64,000 bases of DNA from the NCBI GenBank assembly GCA_028277105.1, contig JANQHO010000156.1, positions 1-64,000 on the forward strand, read 5' to 3'. The first letter of the stretch is position 1. The number at the start of each line of letters is the position of its first letter. This document shows positions 8,440 through 16,897 of this stretch, in pieces. Made by a program: the position numbers and the translations under genes. The DNA comes from Owenweeksia sp. (lineage in GTDB: Bacteria; Bacteroidota; Bacteroidia; Flavobacteriales; Schleiferiaceae). The notes below the pieces were generated by a model that did no database searches, was not told where the DNA came from, and saw only the letters and a program-made list of their open reading frames with translations.

Positions 8440-10036
8440 AATCGTTTTGTCCCAGCTGTTCGGCTTTGGTAAAGATTTTTCCCGAAGCCACTTCCAATAA
8501 AAGTTCTAATAATTCTTTTGACTTGCCTACAGGTGTACTTTGACCTGTAATAATATCACCACAATCGAGATCAATAACATCTTTCATTCTCTGAGCGAGA
8601 TGGGTATTGCTGGACAACTTGATTACCGGGGACAAGGGATTACCTGTAGGTGTACCCAGGCCGGTGGTAAAAGCTATAAGGTTGGCTCCCGAAGCAGCTA
8701 AAGCAGTAGTACTTTCCACATCATTACCAGGTGTACAAAGCAGGTTCAATCCATTTTTAGTTAGTATATCCGTATAGTCCAATACATCAACTATGGGTGA
8801 AGTCCCTCCTTTTTTGGCAGCTCCGGCTGATTTCATGGCATCAGTCAAAAGGCCATCTTTGATATTGCCAGGGGAAGGGTTAGCTGCAAAACTACTCCCT
8901 GCTTTTTTGGCCTGCTCCTCATATGCTTTCATGAGTTGCTCAAACCTTTCAGCCAATATTGTACTTTCACAACGGTCTATCAGTTCTTGTTCCACTCCGT
9001 TCAGCTCGGGAAATTCTGATAAAACAGCTGAGCCACCTAAAGCTACCAGACGGTCAGAAAGCTCTCCCAGGGCCGGGTTGGCACTAATACCGCTAAAACC
9101 ATCTGACCCACCACACTCCAAACCCAGGGTTAAGGCACTTACAGGTGCTTGTTCCCGCTTATATTGATCTGCTTTAACCATTGCTTCAAAGCTTTCCCGC
9201 ACGAGGTATTCCATAAAGTCTTTCCCGCTGCCCAGTTGCTGTTGTTCTGCCCATACCAACGGGCGACTGTAGTCAGGGGCTATGCGTTTCAGTTCATCTT
9301 TAAGCATGTGCATCTGGGCATTTTGGCACCCCAAACTCAGTATAGTTGCACCAGCTGTATTGGGATGACTGATGTAAGCCGCCAAAAGCCGGACAAGCAT
9401 ATGTGCATCATTCCGTGTACCTCCACAGCCTGAATGGTGAGTAAGGTATTTTATGTCTTCTACATTTTTAAAGAACCTTTGGTTTGTAGTATGTACTGTT
9501 TCTTCAACTGGAAGTTTGAAAGACGATGGTGCATATTTTTTTTTGAGTGCTGACAGATCGTATTGATGATGGCTTCTCCCATAACCCAATTGTTCATCAA
9601 ACACTTTTTGCAGGATTTCTACATTGTGATTTTCGCAAAAGACCAATGGTATAACCAACCAGTGATTACGAGTGCCTATACGGCTATCTTCGCGGTAATA
9701 ACCTTGCCAGGTTATATTTTTTAAGTCATTAACGTCAGGGGCATTCCATTTACATTTTGATTTTTTTACTACCACTTTGGAGGTAGCATGAACAATATTA
9801 TCTACTGTTAATAAATCTCCTTTATTAATATCTTTTGCTGCCTGACCTACTTTTACACCATACATACGGATCTCTTCACCCTGCTTGATACTACCTAAGG
9901 AAAATTTGTGTTTTTGAGGTATGGCATTAGCCAGGGGGAAGCTTTCTTTATCCAGGTAAACTGTATACCCCAAAGGAAGATCTCGTAATGCTACGGCCAC
10001 ATTATCACTGGGGTGTATCTGGAGTATATTTTCCAA
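8408..10036 (-). CDS. uxaA: Altronate dehydratase
   Basis: A 542-aa UxaA-family protein that dehydrates D-altronate to 2-keto-3-deoxygluconate. It has the N-terminal SAF-type domain (about 1-95; KIHPSDN-like start, then GYTVYLD) followed by the large C-terminal domain with GYYREDSRIGTRNHW, a Cys/Gly motif (HHSGCGGTRND), GLECGGSDGFSG and TGLGTPTGNP. It is somewhat longer than the roughly 495-aa enterobacterial enzyme. The start is TTG 10036: the conserved N-terminus begins there and an in-frame stop lies 21 nt upstream with no ATG between. It follows an unrecognised exported protein by 7 nt and overlaps convergent uxaB by 32 nt. Confidence 0.92.
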   Translation of the reverse strand: MENILQIHPSDNVAVALRDLPLGYTVYLDKESFPLANAIPQKHKFSLGSIKQGEEIRMYGVKVGQAAKDINKGDLLTVDNIVHATSKVVVKKSKCKWNAPDVNDLKNITWQGYYREDSRIGTRNHWLVIPLVFCENHNVEILQKVFDEQLGYGRSHHQYDLSALKKKYAPSSFKLPVEETVHTTNQRFFKNVEDIKYLTHHSGCGGTRNDAHMLVRLLAAYISHPNTAGATILSLGCQNAQMHMLKDELKRIAPDYSRPLVWAEQQQLGSGKDFMEYLVRESFEAMVKADQYKREQAPVSALTLGLECGGSDGFSGISANPALGELSDRLVALGGSAVLSEFPELNGVEQELIDRCESTILAERFEQLMKAYEEQAKKAGSSFAANPSPGNIKDGLLTDAMKSAGAAKKGGTSPIVDVLDYTDILTKNGLNLLCTPGNDVESTTALAASGANLIAFTTGLGTPTGNPLSPVIKLSSNTHLAQRMKDVIDLDCGDIITGQSTPVGKSKELLELLLEVASGKIFTKAEQLGQNDFIPWKRDISL

Positions 10037-10043
10037 AACAGAT

Positions 10044-11123
10044 CTATTCTGATTTCAAATACTGAGGTAAGTATTTAGACAATATGCTCATGTTTTCTTC
10101 GGGTTTGGCCAGGTTACGTGGATAATAGTAATAGATCAGATGCTCCGGGGCCTTTTCTATTACCTCCGGTAAGCGTTTATCCATAAGGCTGTTGTCTTTT
10201 ATGTCCATATTGTGATTTTCGATCAGCCAAAGGCTCTTTTTTTCTTGCTTATGAGCTGCTTTGATAAAGCGTTCACCATTGCCCAACAATACTTTGCCCT
10301 TCTGTTCCTCCTGCCCGATATCTTGTGTTCCCCAGGGACGGCCATCACAGCCAAAATAATCCAAACCCTCAATTTTTGAAGCTATATCGATCACCTGTTG
10401 GGAAAGGTTAGCATAGCAAAACATATGAGTACTCACCGAAGGAAATTCTTCTTTAATGTAGATGTTTACCTCACTCCAAAAATCGGCAAAGGCCTGCTGG
10501 TGTTCTTTTTCATTATTGATATCTTTTAATTTTTTCCTGGCGAGATCTGAATAATCCATAACATCAAAAAGTTTGGGTTCATCCCATATCACGCTCTTAA
10601 AGTCGAACATGCGAAGCATTTTTTCGGACTGGGTTTTAAAGAAAGCCTTTGTTTCGGGAGCATGAATACTACAGATCACTCCATTGGCCTTGTTAAACCG
10701 GATTTCACCATTGGGCTTTTTTACCCATATATCCGGGTGCCTTACAGAAAAATGACTGGGCACTTTAGGGGAGCCTGCTACTAAACCGGCCCAGCGGGAA
10801 GGTACTGCAAAGGTTTCCATTCCAAACTCTTTAGCTGTTCTGATGATAAAATGGATATTCTCTTCAGCAGCCCAGAGATCCTGCTCAAGAACAGCTATGC
10901 TTACAGCTTTTGTTCCTATGGATGCCATCCATTTCAGGTCTTCACGAACCTGCTTTGGAACCATAGTATACATATGCGCGCGGAAGTAATAGGCATTGAG
11001 TAATTTCCCTTCTGTTCTTTTAGGTATAAGGATATGATCACTATCTGACCTGTATAGCCAGGGCCAAATGCCCAGTATTGATGTACTCCATCCTAAATAT
11101 TCTATAAACTTTCTCCGTTGCAT
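10044..11123 (-). CDS. Unrecognised exported protein, possible barrel glycosidase
   Basis: 359 aa, family not recognised. The N-terminus MQRRKFIEYLGWS with a following hydrophobic run looks like a twin-arginine leader. The rest reads like an alpha/beta barrel: alternating strand and helix stretches, acidic residues at strand ends (SVIWDEPKLFDV, GLDYFGCDGRPWG, SLWLIENHNMD) and many aromatics, as in carbohydrate-active enzymes. It stands 7 nt before uxaA and downstream of the terminator that closes the TonB receptor unit, so it is probably cotranscribed with uxaA. A glycosidase or uronate-processing role is inference from shape and context only. Confidence 0.7.
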   Translation of the reverse strand: MQRRKFIEYLGWSTSILGIWPWLYRSDSDHILIPKRTEGKLLNAYYFRAHMYTMVPKQVREDLKWMASIGTKAVSIAVLEQDLWAAEENIHFIIRTAKEFGMETFAVPSRWAGLVAGSPKVPSHFSVRHPDIWVKKPNGEIRFNKANGVICSIHAPETKAFFKTQSEKMLRMFDFKSVIWDEPKLFDVMDYSDLARKKLKDINNEKEHQQAFADFWSEVNIYIKEEFPSVSTHMFCYANLSQQVIDIASKIEGLDYFGCDGRPWGTQDIGQEEQKGKVLLGNGERFIKAAHKQEKKSLWLIENHNMDIKDNSLMDKRLPEVIEKAPEHLIYYYYPRNLAKPEENMSILSKYLPQYLKSE

Positions 11124-11172
11124 GACTATTTGCGTTCTAAATGATTCTCGATATTTTGACCCTTATAATTGA

Positions 11173-11202
11173 AAAACCGGCAACTGCTGAGCAGTGCCGG
11201 TA
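11173..11202 (-). terminator. Rho-independent terminator after the T9SS beta-helix gene
   Basis: On the minus strand, ACCGGC and ACTGC arms fold around a TGA-complement loop (one bulged base) and are followed by a run of five T. It lies about 40 nt past the end of the beta-helix gene and closes the receptor/beta-helix unit. Confidence 0.75.
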
Positions 11203-11239
11203 ATCCTCACATTGAAGAAACTATTACTACTTCACTCTT

Positions 11240-12715
11240 CTAATTTTTCAAAAAAGTCTGTGTGCCGAATTCACCGGTTTCCAATTGAGTTTTCAAAATA
11301 TAAACCCCATTCGGTAAATTACTGACATTTACATCTGTTATCACGGCAATACCGGCTTGCTGTTCCATAACTACCTGCCCGGTAAGGCTTACTATACTAA
11401 TCTTTACTATAGTTGACTTGTTATGATTGAGGTTGTTTACAGTAAGAATAGAGGTAGCCGGATTAGGGTATATCTCCAGACCTAATTTTTTGATGTTCTC
11501 GACTAAACCAATGCCCTGGGTTACCAGCCCCCCAACGGGCTGCCCCATATCTCCTCCTATATAAGAAGAGGGACCACCTGTAGGGGTATAATCATAATCA
11601 TAAGGCCAACCCGAACGGTCCCAGGCTGTAAAAGTGCCCGTACCATTAATAAAATCCTGTAGTATGCCTGAAGGTACGGGGGCAGCATTTGAATAGCTGA
11701 TAGATTCAACAAAATTGGTATTGTCTAAACCATTCATTACAGTGTTGGCATTGGCTATACTATCCAGAAATTCAACCGGCTCAAGGGTATCATTCCCATT
11801 AAAGATAGTAACCAGATCAGAGGTCCAGTAAACATTATTGTGACTGATAACCAGATCCGAACTGGGGCCACTGAATTCATCAATCTCTATAATAGCTTCT
11901 GTATCTCCGGTATCCCGGCCATAAATCTGGCTGTTTTTAATAATATTATTGGTAAATATCATTTCGTTCTTGAGTTCTCCGATCTGGAATCCTGCCTGGG
12001 CACAATTGGCAAATGTTGTTTGATTGACATACAGTACATTCACATCAAAGTCTCCTCTTATCCAGCGGGAAGTAATGTTGTATATCTGGTTATTTTCCAG
12101 CCATATAGTGTCTACATCATTTCTACGGGTATCTATAAAACGGCCGTTGTCTATATCTGTAGGTAAGCCAATATTGGAGATGTAGCTGTTAGAGATAAAA
12201 AGTCTTACATTTTCGCCATCTGTACGAAAAGCCGATTGACTGGCTTCATCTATTTCACAATCGTCAATTACTACTCGTGAGTTGTCATTGTAAATACGGA
12301 ATATCTGATCTTCAAATCCTCCCGCATCTACCTTGTTGGTTACACGCACACCTTCCACAGTCAGATCATCCCTTACTCTGAAGGCACGGTCGGTGCTACC
12401 TCCGGTACCGGGTGTTGGTTGCAAGAAAGCCCGGGTAGTATAACCGGGAACGGTTCTGATGTGAAGAGGAAAAGTTCCTTTACTGTTTTCATTCTCTACG
12501 GAACGGTTCAGTTTGTAAATACCTCCATTCTCTAATTCATAGATGGTGTTCAGGTCAACCCGGTCACCTGTGGCAGTGGTATCACCGTCAATAGCGTCAT
12601 TAAGGGTGCCCACTCCTTGCGGAACTTGTACAATGCGCTGGGCAGTCAGCGAAATACCGAAAGTCATTAAAATGACGAACGATCCGGTTTTCAAATAAGA
12701 ATAAGCGTTTTTCAT
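11240..12715 (-). CDS. T9SS-secreted right-handed beta-helix protein
   Basis: 491 aa with a signal peptide (cleavage expected near SLTAQ) and a C-terminal sorting domain of the T9SS type (GLEIYPNPAT through LPNGVYILK). Between them lies a parallel beta-helix of the polysaccharide-lyase/chondroitinase-B sort, with repeated short strands such as VVIDDCEID, VRLFISNSYISN and MIFTNNIIKNS. It should be exported and attached to the cell surface or released. It begins 16 nt after the TonB receptor stop, so it is cotranscribed and probably binds or cuts the polysaccharide that the receptor imports. No catalytic residues could be assigned with confidence. Confidence 0.82.
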   Translation of the reverse strand: MKNAYSYLKTGSFVILMTFGISLTAQRIVQVPQGVGTLNDAIDGDTTATGDRVDLNTIYELENGGIYKLNRSVENENSKGTFPLHIRTVPGYTTRAFLQPTPGTGGSTDRAFRVRDDLTVEGVRVTNKVDAGGFEDQIFRIYNDNSRVVIDDCEIDEASQSAFRTDGENVRLFISNSYISNIGLPTDIDNGRFIDTRRNDVDTIWLENNQIYNITSRWIRGDFDVNVLYVNQTTFANCAQAGFQIGELKNEMIFTNNIIKNSQIYGRDTGDTEAIIEIDEFSGPSSDLVISHNNVYWTSDLVTIFNGNDTLEPVEFLDSIANANTVMNGLDNTNFVESISYSNAAPVPSGILQDFINGTGTFTAWDRSGWPYDYDYTPTGGPSSYIGGDMGQPVGGLVTQGIGLVENIKKLGLEIYPNPATSILTVNNLNHNKSTIVKISIVSLTGQVVMEQQAGIAVITDVNVSNLPNGVYILKTQLETGEFGTQTFLKN

Positions 12716-12731
12716 GGTACTAATTTTTAAA

Positions 12732-15584
12732 TTAAAATTTTAATCTTACCCCTAAATCTGCCGTAAAGCCAAATACTTCACGGTTGGTTTGAAAACGTTC
12801 GTCACCAAAAAAAGCGGTCTCGGCTTGATTGGTGATATTATTCAGATTTAAGAATACCGATATCTTTTTATTGATCTTTTGTTTTAATAAGACGTCCCAA
12901 CGGGTGGTTGACCCTGTAAACTGGTCTCCTTCTTCTCGCGAACCAACGGTAAACAGTGATGCCCCCTGGTGTACCATACTTACCCTGCCACTGAAACCCT
13001 TAATCTCATAACCCAGTGAAACATTGGCTAAAAAATCGGGTTGCTGAGGAAATTGTCCTTTCCTTTCACCATCCCTGAAAATAGGATCGAAAGGGGGGTC
13101 TGGGCTATTGCCCAGTCGCTCAAAGAAAGGATAATAGGTTACTGAATTGATCCACGTGGCATTGGCGCCAAATACTACCCCATTCCAAGGTTTAGGAAGT
13201 TTGCGGAGGTTCCCCTGTACTTCAAGTTCAAGGCCATTTATAAAACTAAGCCCTTCTGCATTGCGGGGTTCACGGATCTCATAACCCTGAAAACTGGGGA
13301 ATTCCGATGAATCCGAAGGTAACACCCTTCCCTGAAAATTATAGACCACATCTGATACTTCCTTGTAGAAGTAGCCTACGGTCAGGAGCCCAAGATCGTT
13401 GTAAAATGACACAAAAAGATCATAATTATTAGAAATGCTGTAATTGAGGTTGGGGCTGGAGCGGGTGATCTGTTGCTGTTCAAAATCTATCCTTATCCAA
13501 GGTGCCAGGTCACTGTAGTTTGGCCGGTTAATGGTTCGGGTATAAGCCAGGCGAATATCCATCCATTTGAAGGGTTGAATCTTTAAATGAAACATAGGGA
13601 AGAGCTCTTCATAGGTTCTGACAGCAGTAGTATCCCGTGCATTGAGGAGTACCCACTCTTCTTCATCCTTGGTAAGATCACCCGTTCTGGCTACATAAGA
13701 GGTAGTAGTGTGTTCATAGCGAAGCCCAGCCAGGGCATTTACATATTTGGTCAATTCAAACTCGCCCATAAAGTAGGTAGCAGCTATATCCTCCACAGCA
13801 CTGTAGCTTTCAATATCCTGCCGTTGATCTTTTATATAAAAAGAACGGTAATCATTGTAAAAATCCTGGATCCTACCGCCATTAAGTGTAGGTACATTAC
13901 CCGTTTCACTGGCCACACCCAAACTAAATTCACCATCTAAAAAAGGCTTGGGAACATACCCTCCTTCTGTAAAATTTCTAACACTGATCCGGTCATCTTC
14001 GGTGAGAATAAAAAGATCCGGGTTATTGTCGGCTATTTCTTCAGCAGAATTAGGTATTAAACGCACGCGTTCTATTGTATTATCGCGATCGTTGTATCTC
14101 AATTTACCTCCAGCCTTGAACCTGGCTTTAAATCTTTCTGAAAACTTGATTTTCTTGCTGAGGTTAAAAGCCAGGTTATCATTTACTTCATAAACATTTC
14201 GGTCGTCCAGGTTTGAATCGTGAAGCTGGGTAGCAGACAAGGTATTTTTGGCACTGTCGGGTACAGCAGCTAAATTATTAGCCGGAGGGTTACCATTAAA
14301 AGCAGCCAGTTCACGGAACCTCATATTGAGATCCAGTTCATTGCGCTGTTCGCTGATCCCCCGGTTAGCACTCCAGTCAAGCTCCAAGGTTTTGGTAAGT
14401 TGATGCTTGCCCGATAAAGTATTGGAAAAAACCGTGGTAAAACGCTTCCTCAGACGCAGATCGTACTCCTGGTAATTACCATCAAGTCGGTAACGCCTAC
14501 GGTAACGTAATTCATCGCGGTATAATTCATTAAAACTGCTGGTTAGTTTTATTTCCCCACTTTCCAGTAAATAATCCAAAGACACACTGGTTCCGTAACG
14601 ATCACGGGTTTCTAACCTGTCTGATAAGTTCAGGTTATTGAGAAAAACCTTACTTTCCCCTCCCGTTTGCTCACCAGAAGCTTCATAGTCGGCTGTTAAA
14701 GCATCACTACTGCGATCAGCTCTTTGAAAATTTGCTGAAACCACCATCCCCAAGCGATCTTTTAAAAACCGGTTCTCTACATTAGCACTACCTTTAAAAA
14801 GCCCAAACCTTTCTTCGTGATCATTATACCCGGTTTGTAAGGAAACACTGGTTTTCCAATCTTTAGCAGCCTTTTTCAAAACAAAATTAACGGCCCCTCC
14901 AATAGCATCGGCATCCATATCAGGCCGCAAGGCTTTGAAAAGCTCTATTCCACCCAACACATCTGGTGAGATCATACTGAGGTCTACGCTGCGATCATCG
15001 GCATCGGTAGAAGGAATTCTTTGACCGTTAATGGTTATAGCGCTAAATCCCGGAGGTAAGCCCCGGATCACTACTTTCTGGCCTTCACCATTTTCCCGTT
15101 GTACACTAACTCCTGAAAGACGGCCTACGGTTTCTGCGGCATTCTGGTCGGGTAATGATTGGATCTTATCCCTGCTTACCACGTTAACTATAGTATTACT
15201 GCGTATCTGCTGGTTGATAGCTGCCTGTTGACCTACGGCCTGTCCGGTTATCTCTATTTCACCCAGCATTTCACTGCCTGACTTCAATTCAAAACGTTCA
15301 TCCAGAACCTCATTTTTCTCAATAGTAACGGCCTTGATAAGAGTTTCAAAGCCAATGAAAGAGACTTCAACATTGTATGTTCCCACTGGAATCTTAGCGA
15401 TCTGAAACTGCCCGTTTTGATCGGTGATAGCTCCCAGGCCTGTTTTCCCGATAACTATGGCTGCACCGGGAAGCGATTCACCAGACGAAGTTTCTACTAC
15501 CGTTCCGCGAAGAGTACCGCTTTGTCCTGAAACTGTCAATTCAGACAGTAAACAAATGACAATAAACAGCTTGTTAAGTTTCAT
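12732..15584 (-). CDS. TonB-dependent receptor, no SusD partner
   Basis: A 950-aa outer-membrane receptor: signal peptide, carboxypeptidase-regulatory-like domain (about 25-105), plug (about 125-235, with VVIRGLPPG and RSVDLSMIS) and a long beta-barrel ending in a hydrophobic strand with terminal Phe (VRLKF). I use ATG 15584 rather than the in-frame TTG six bases upstream, because the signal peptide begins there. The plug resembles the TonB receptor type common in Proteobacteria more than SusC, and no SusD gene follows. Substrate is inferred to be galacturonan oligosaccharide from the neighbours. A promoter-like element shared with the catabolic operon ends 7 nt before the start codon. Confidence 0.93.
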   Translation of the reverse strand: MKLNKLFIVICLLSELTVSGQSGTLRGTVVETSSGESLPGAAIVIGKTGLGAITDQNGQFQIAKIPVGTYNVEVSFIGFETLIKAVTIEKNEVLDERFELKSGSEMLGEIEITGQAVGQQAAINQQIRSNTIVNVVSRDKIQSLPDQNAAETVGRLSGVSVQRENGEGQKVVIRGLPPGFSAITINGQRIPSTDADDRSVDLSMISPDVLGGIELFKALRPDMDADAIGGAVNFVLKKAAKDWKTSVSLQTGYNDHEERFGLFKGSANVENRFLKDRLGMVVSANFQRADRSSDALTADYEASGEQTGGESKVFLNNLNLSDRLETRDRYGTSVSLDYLLESGEIKLTSSFNELYRDELRYRRRYRLDGNYQEYDLRLRKRFTTVFSNTLSGKHQLTKTLELDWSANRGISEQRNELDLNMRFRELAAFNGNPPANNLAAVPDSAKNTLSATQLHDSNLDDRNVYEVNDNLAFNLSKKIKFSERFKARFKAGGKLRYNDRDNTIERVRLIPNSAEEIADNNPDLFILTEDDRISVRNFTEGGYVPKPFLDGEFSLGVASETGNVPTLNGGRIQDFYNDYRSFYIKDQRQDIESYSAVEDIAATYFMGEFELTKYVNALAGLRYEHTTTSYVARTGDLTKDEEEWVLLNARDTTAVRTYEELFPMFHLKIQPFKWMDIRLAYTRTINRPNYSDLAPWIRIDFEQQQITRSSPNLNYSISNNYDLFVSFYNDLGLLTVGYFYKEVSDVVYNFQGRVLPSDSSEFPSFQGYEIREPRNAEGLSFINGLELEVQGNLRKLPKPWNGVVFGANATWINSVTYYPFFERLGNSPDPPFDPIFRDGERKGQFPQQPDFLANVSLGYEIKGFSGRVSMVHQGASLFTVGSREEGDQFTGSTTRWDVLLKQKINKKISVFLNLNNITNQAETAFFGDERFQTNREVFGFTADLGVRLKF

Positions 15585-15591
15585 TTCCAAT

Positions 15592-15623
15592 TAAGACGAT
15601 TAACTCTGGCTTAACCCTTATTT
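15592..15623 (-). promoter_or_regulatory. ECF-sigma-type promoter element before the TonB receptor
   Basis: Read on the minus strand: AAATAAGGGTTA, 13 nt, CGTCTTA. Both blocks and the spacing are identical to the element before the mini anti-sigma gene (25101-25132). Taking GGG as the -35 core gives 16 nt to CGTC, normal ECF spacing. The upstream block overlaps the stop codon of the GH28 gene, and the downstream block ends 7 nt before the receptor ATG, which predicts an almost leaderless message. Confidence 0.7.
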
Positions 15624-16887
15624 AATGATGGGACAAGTCTTTTACTTCTTCAATGGTATAACCATTAGGTGTTACCGACCCGTTAAGCAGGAGTTGGACA
15701 TTATTCATTCTCAGTTGATCGATATAACCAAATACATAATGGCCGGGGTCACTGCTCAGATCAATAGCAGCTACATTTCGAGGGTAGCTTTTGTTGCCCC
15801 TGGGCTTGCTGGCCTCAGCAAAATCTGTGGGTTTGTTATTATAAAGAGTAACATTATTGAGTTCTATTCGCCCGATCTTTTGCTGATCCTGCCCGGCTAT
15901 CAAAACCTTGCCGCTGCTGTAAATATCGATATCGCTCAGTTTTATATCGCTTATACGACCGAGGGGATAATCCGGGCTTTTTTGATCAATATCGATGAAA
16001 ATTGGATATTCCAGACGATGCCGCGATTTGCCGCTAATGCTGATTTGATGAAATTGGCAATGCTGATACAATCCCCCTTCTAACATAAAAAGGGCAATCC
16101 CATAACGGGTATTTTGAATATTGATGTTTTCAAACCGGCAAAATTGAACAACTGACTCAGAGCCCGTGCCGAATTTTATGGCAGCATCGTCACTTTGCAG
16201 GATACAATTGCTTACAAGGACATTCTCAATGGTATCTTTATTGGCCTTCAGACAAATGGCATCGTCTCCCGTTTGGATAAAACAACCTCTGACAACGACA
16301 TTTTTAGAATCTTTTATATCGATACCGTCTGTATTGGGACTACGCGGATGATTTTTAACCGTGATATTTTCCACCCAAACCCGATCACAAAAATTTAGCG
16401 ACAGTACGTGGGAAGGAGAGTTCTGCAAGATTATATCTTCTATTTTTATATTGCTCCCCTCATAAAAAACCAGCCAGGGTTCCGGGCGTTCTTTTGGGGA
16501 AAAATCTTCCTCAAAAAAATTCATCCCCTGGCCATCAATTTTTCCCTGACCGCTGATACTCACATTTTCACAGGGGTCACAATAGATCAAATGGGGATGC
16601 TCTACATCGTAATCAGCCATATCAGTACTTCCCAACAAGGTTGTTCCTGCAGCTAAATAAAGGCCCACATTGCTTTTTAAATGAAGCGTTCCTACCAGAT
16701 ACTTTCCCGGAGGGATGATCAGGGTACCTCCGCCTTTTTCATGCAGGTTGTCAATGGCTTCCTGAATTTGAAGGGAAGCCAACTTTTGTCCGTTTGCATA
16801 ATCCCTTAAGAAAGCTCCCTCTTTTTGGACATTATCACAGGAAGTTAAAAGAGTTGTGGTCAGAAGAAAACCGGCTATACTTTTCAT
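15622..16887 (-). CDS. GH28 polygalacturonase, lipoprotein
   Basis: 421-aa GH28 enzyme. ATG 16887 gives a clear lipoprotein leader with Cys17; an in-frame TTG 21 nt earlier would lie inside dctM and is less likely. Catalytic motifs are textbook: SPNTDG (Asp187), TGDDA (Asp208-Asp209) and GTGSES at about 240-245 where the family has its His/Gly motif. The protein is predicted to hydrolyse galacturonan or galacturonate oligomers in the periplasm or at the membrane, releasing galacturonate for the TRAP transporter encoded immediately before it. It overlaps no gene, but starts 10 nt after dctM ends and closes the catabolic operon. Confidence 0.92.
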   Translation of the reverse strand: MKSIAGFLLTTTLLTSCDNVQKEGAFLRDYANGQKLASLQIQEAIDNLHEKGGGTLIIPPGKYLVGTLHLKSNVGLYLAAGTTLLGSTDMADYDVEHPHLIYCDPCENVSISGQGKIDGQGMNFFEEDFSPKERPEPWLVFYEGSNIKIEDIILQNSPSHVLSLNFCDRVWVENITVKNHPRSPNTDGIDIKDSKNVVVRGCFIQTGDDAICLKANKDTIENVLVSNCILQSDDAAIKFGTGSESVVQFCRFENINIQNTRYGIALFMLEGGLYQHCQFHQISISGKSRHRLEYPIFIDIDQKSPDYPLGRISDIKLSDIDIYSSGKVLIAGQDQQKIGRIELNNVTLYNNKPTDFAEASKPRGNKSYPRNVAAIDLSSDPGHYVFGYIDQLRMNNVQLLLNGSVTPNGYTIEEVKDLSHH

Positions 16888-16897
16888 AAGAAGATTT

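Noticed and set aside
11124-11172. Possible third copy of the shared promoter before the unrecognised exported gene (ATAAGGGG on the minus strand)
   Set aside because: The first block is only partly similar (an extra G, then TCA) and no CGTCTTA follows at 13 nt.
12888-12913. TAAGACG followed 13 nt later by TTGACC inside the TonB receptor gene
   Set aside because: The second block matches TAACCC at only half its positions, and the site lies inside coding sequence.
12732-15584. SusC designation for the TonB receptor
   Set aside because: There is no SusD gene, the plug segment is of the other TonB receptor type, and the following gene is a beta-helix protein.
15622-16887. Pectate lyase or rhamnogalacturonan hydrolase for this beta-helix protein
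   Set aside because: The NTDG, GDD and GTGSES motifs in the correct order are those of GH28.
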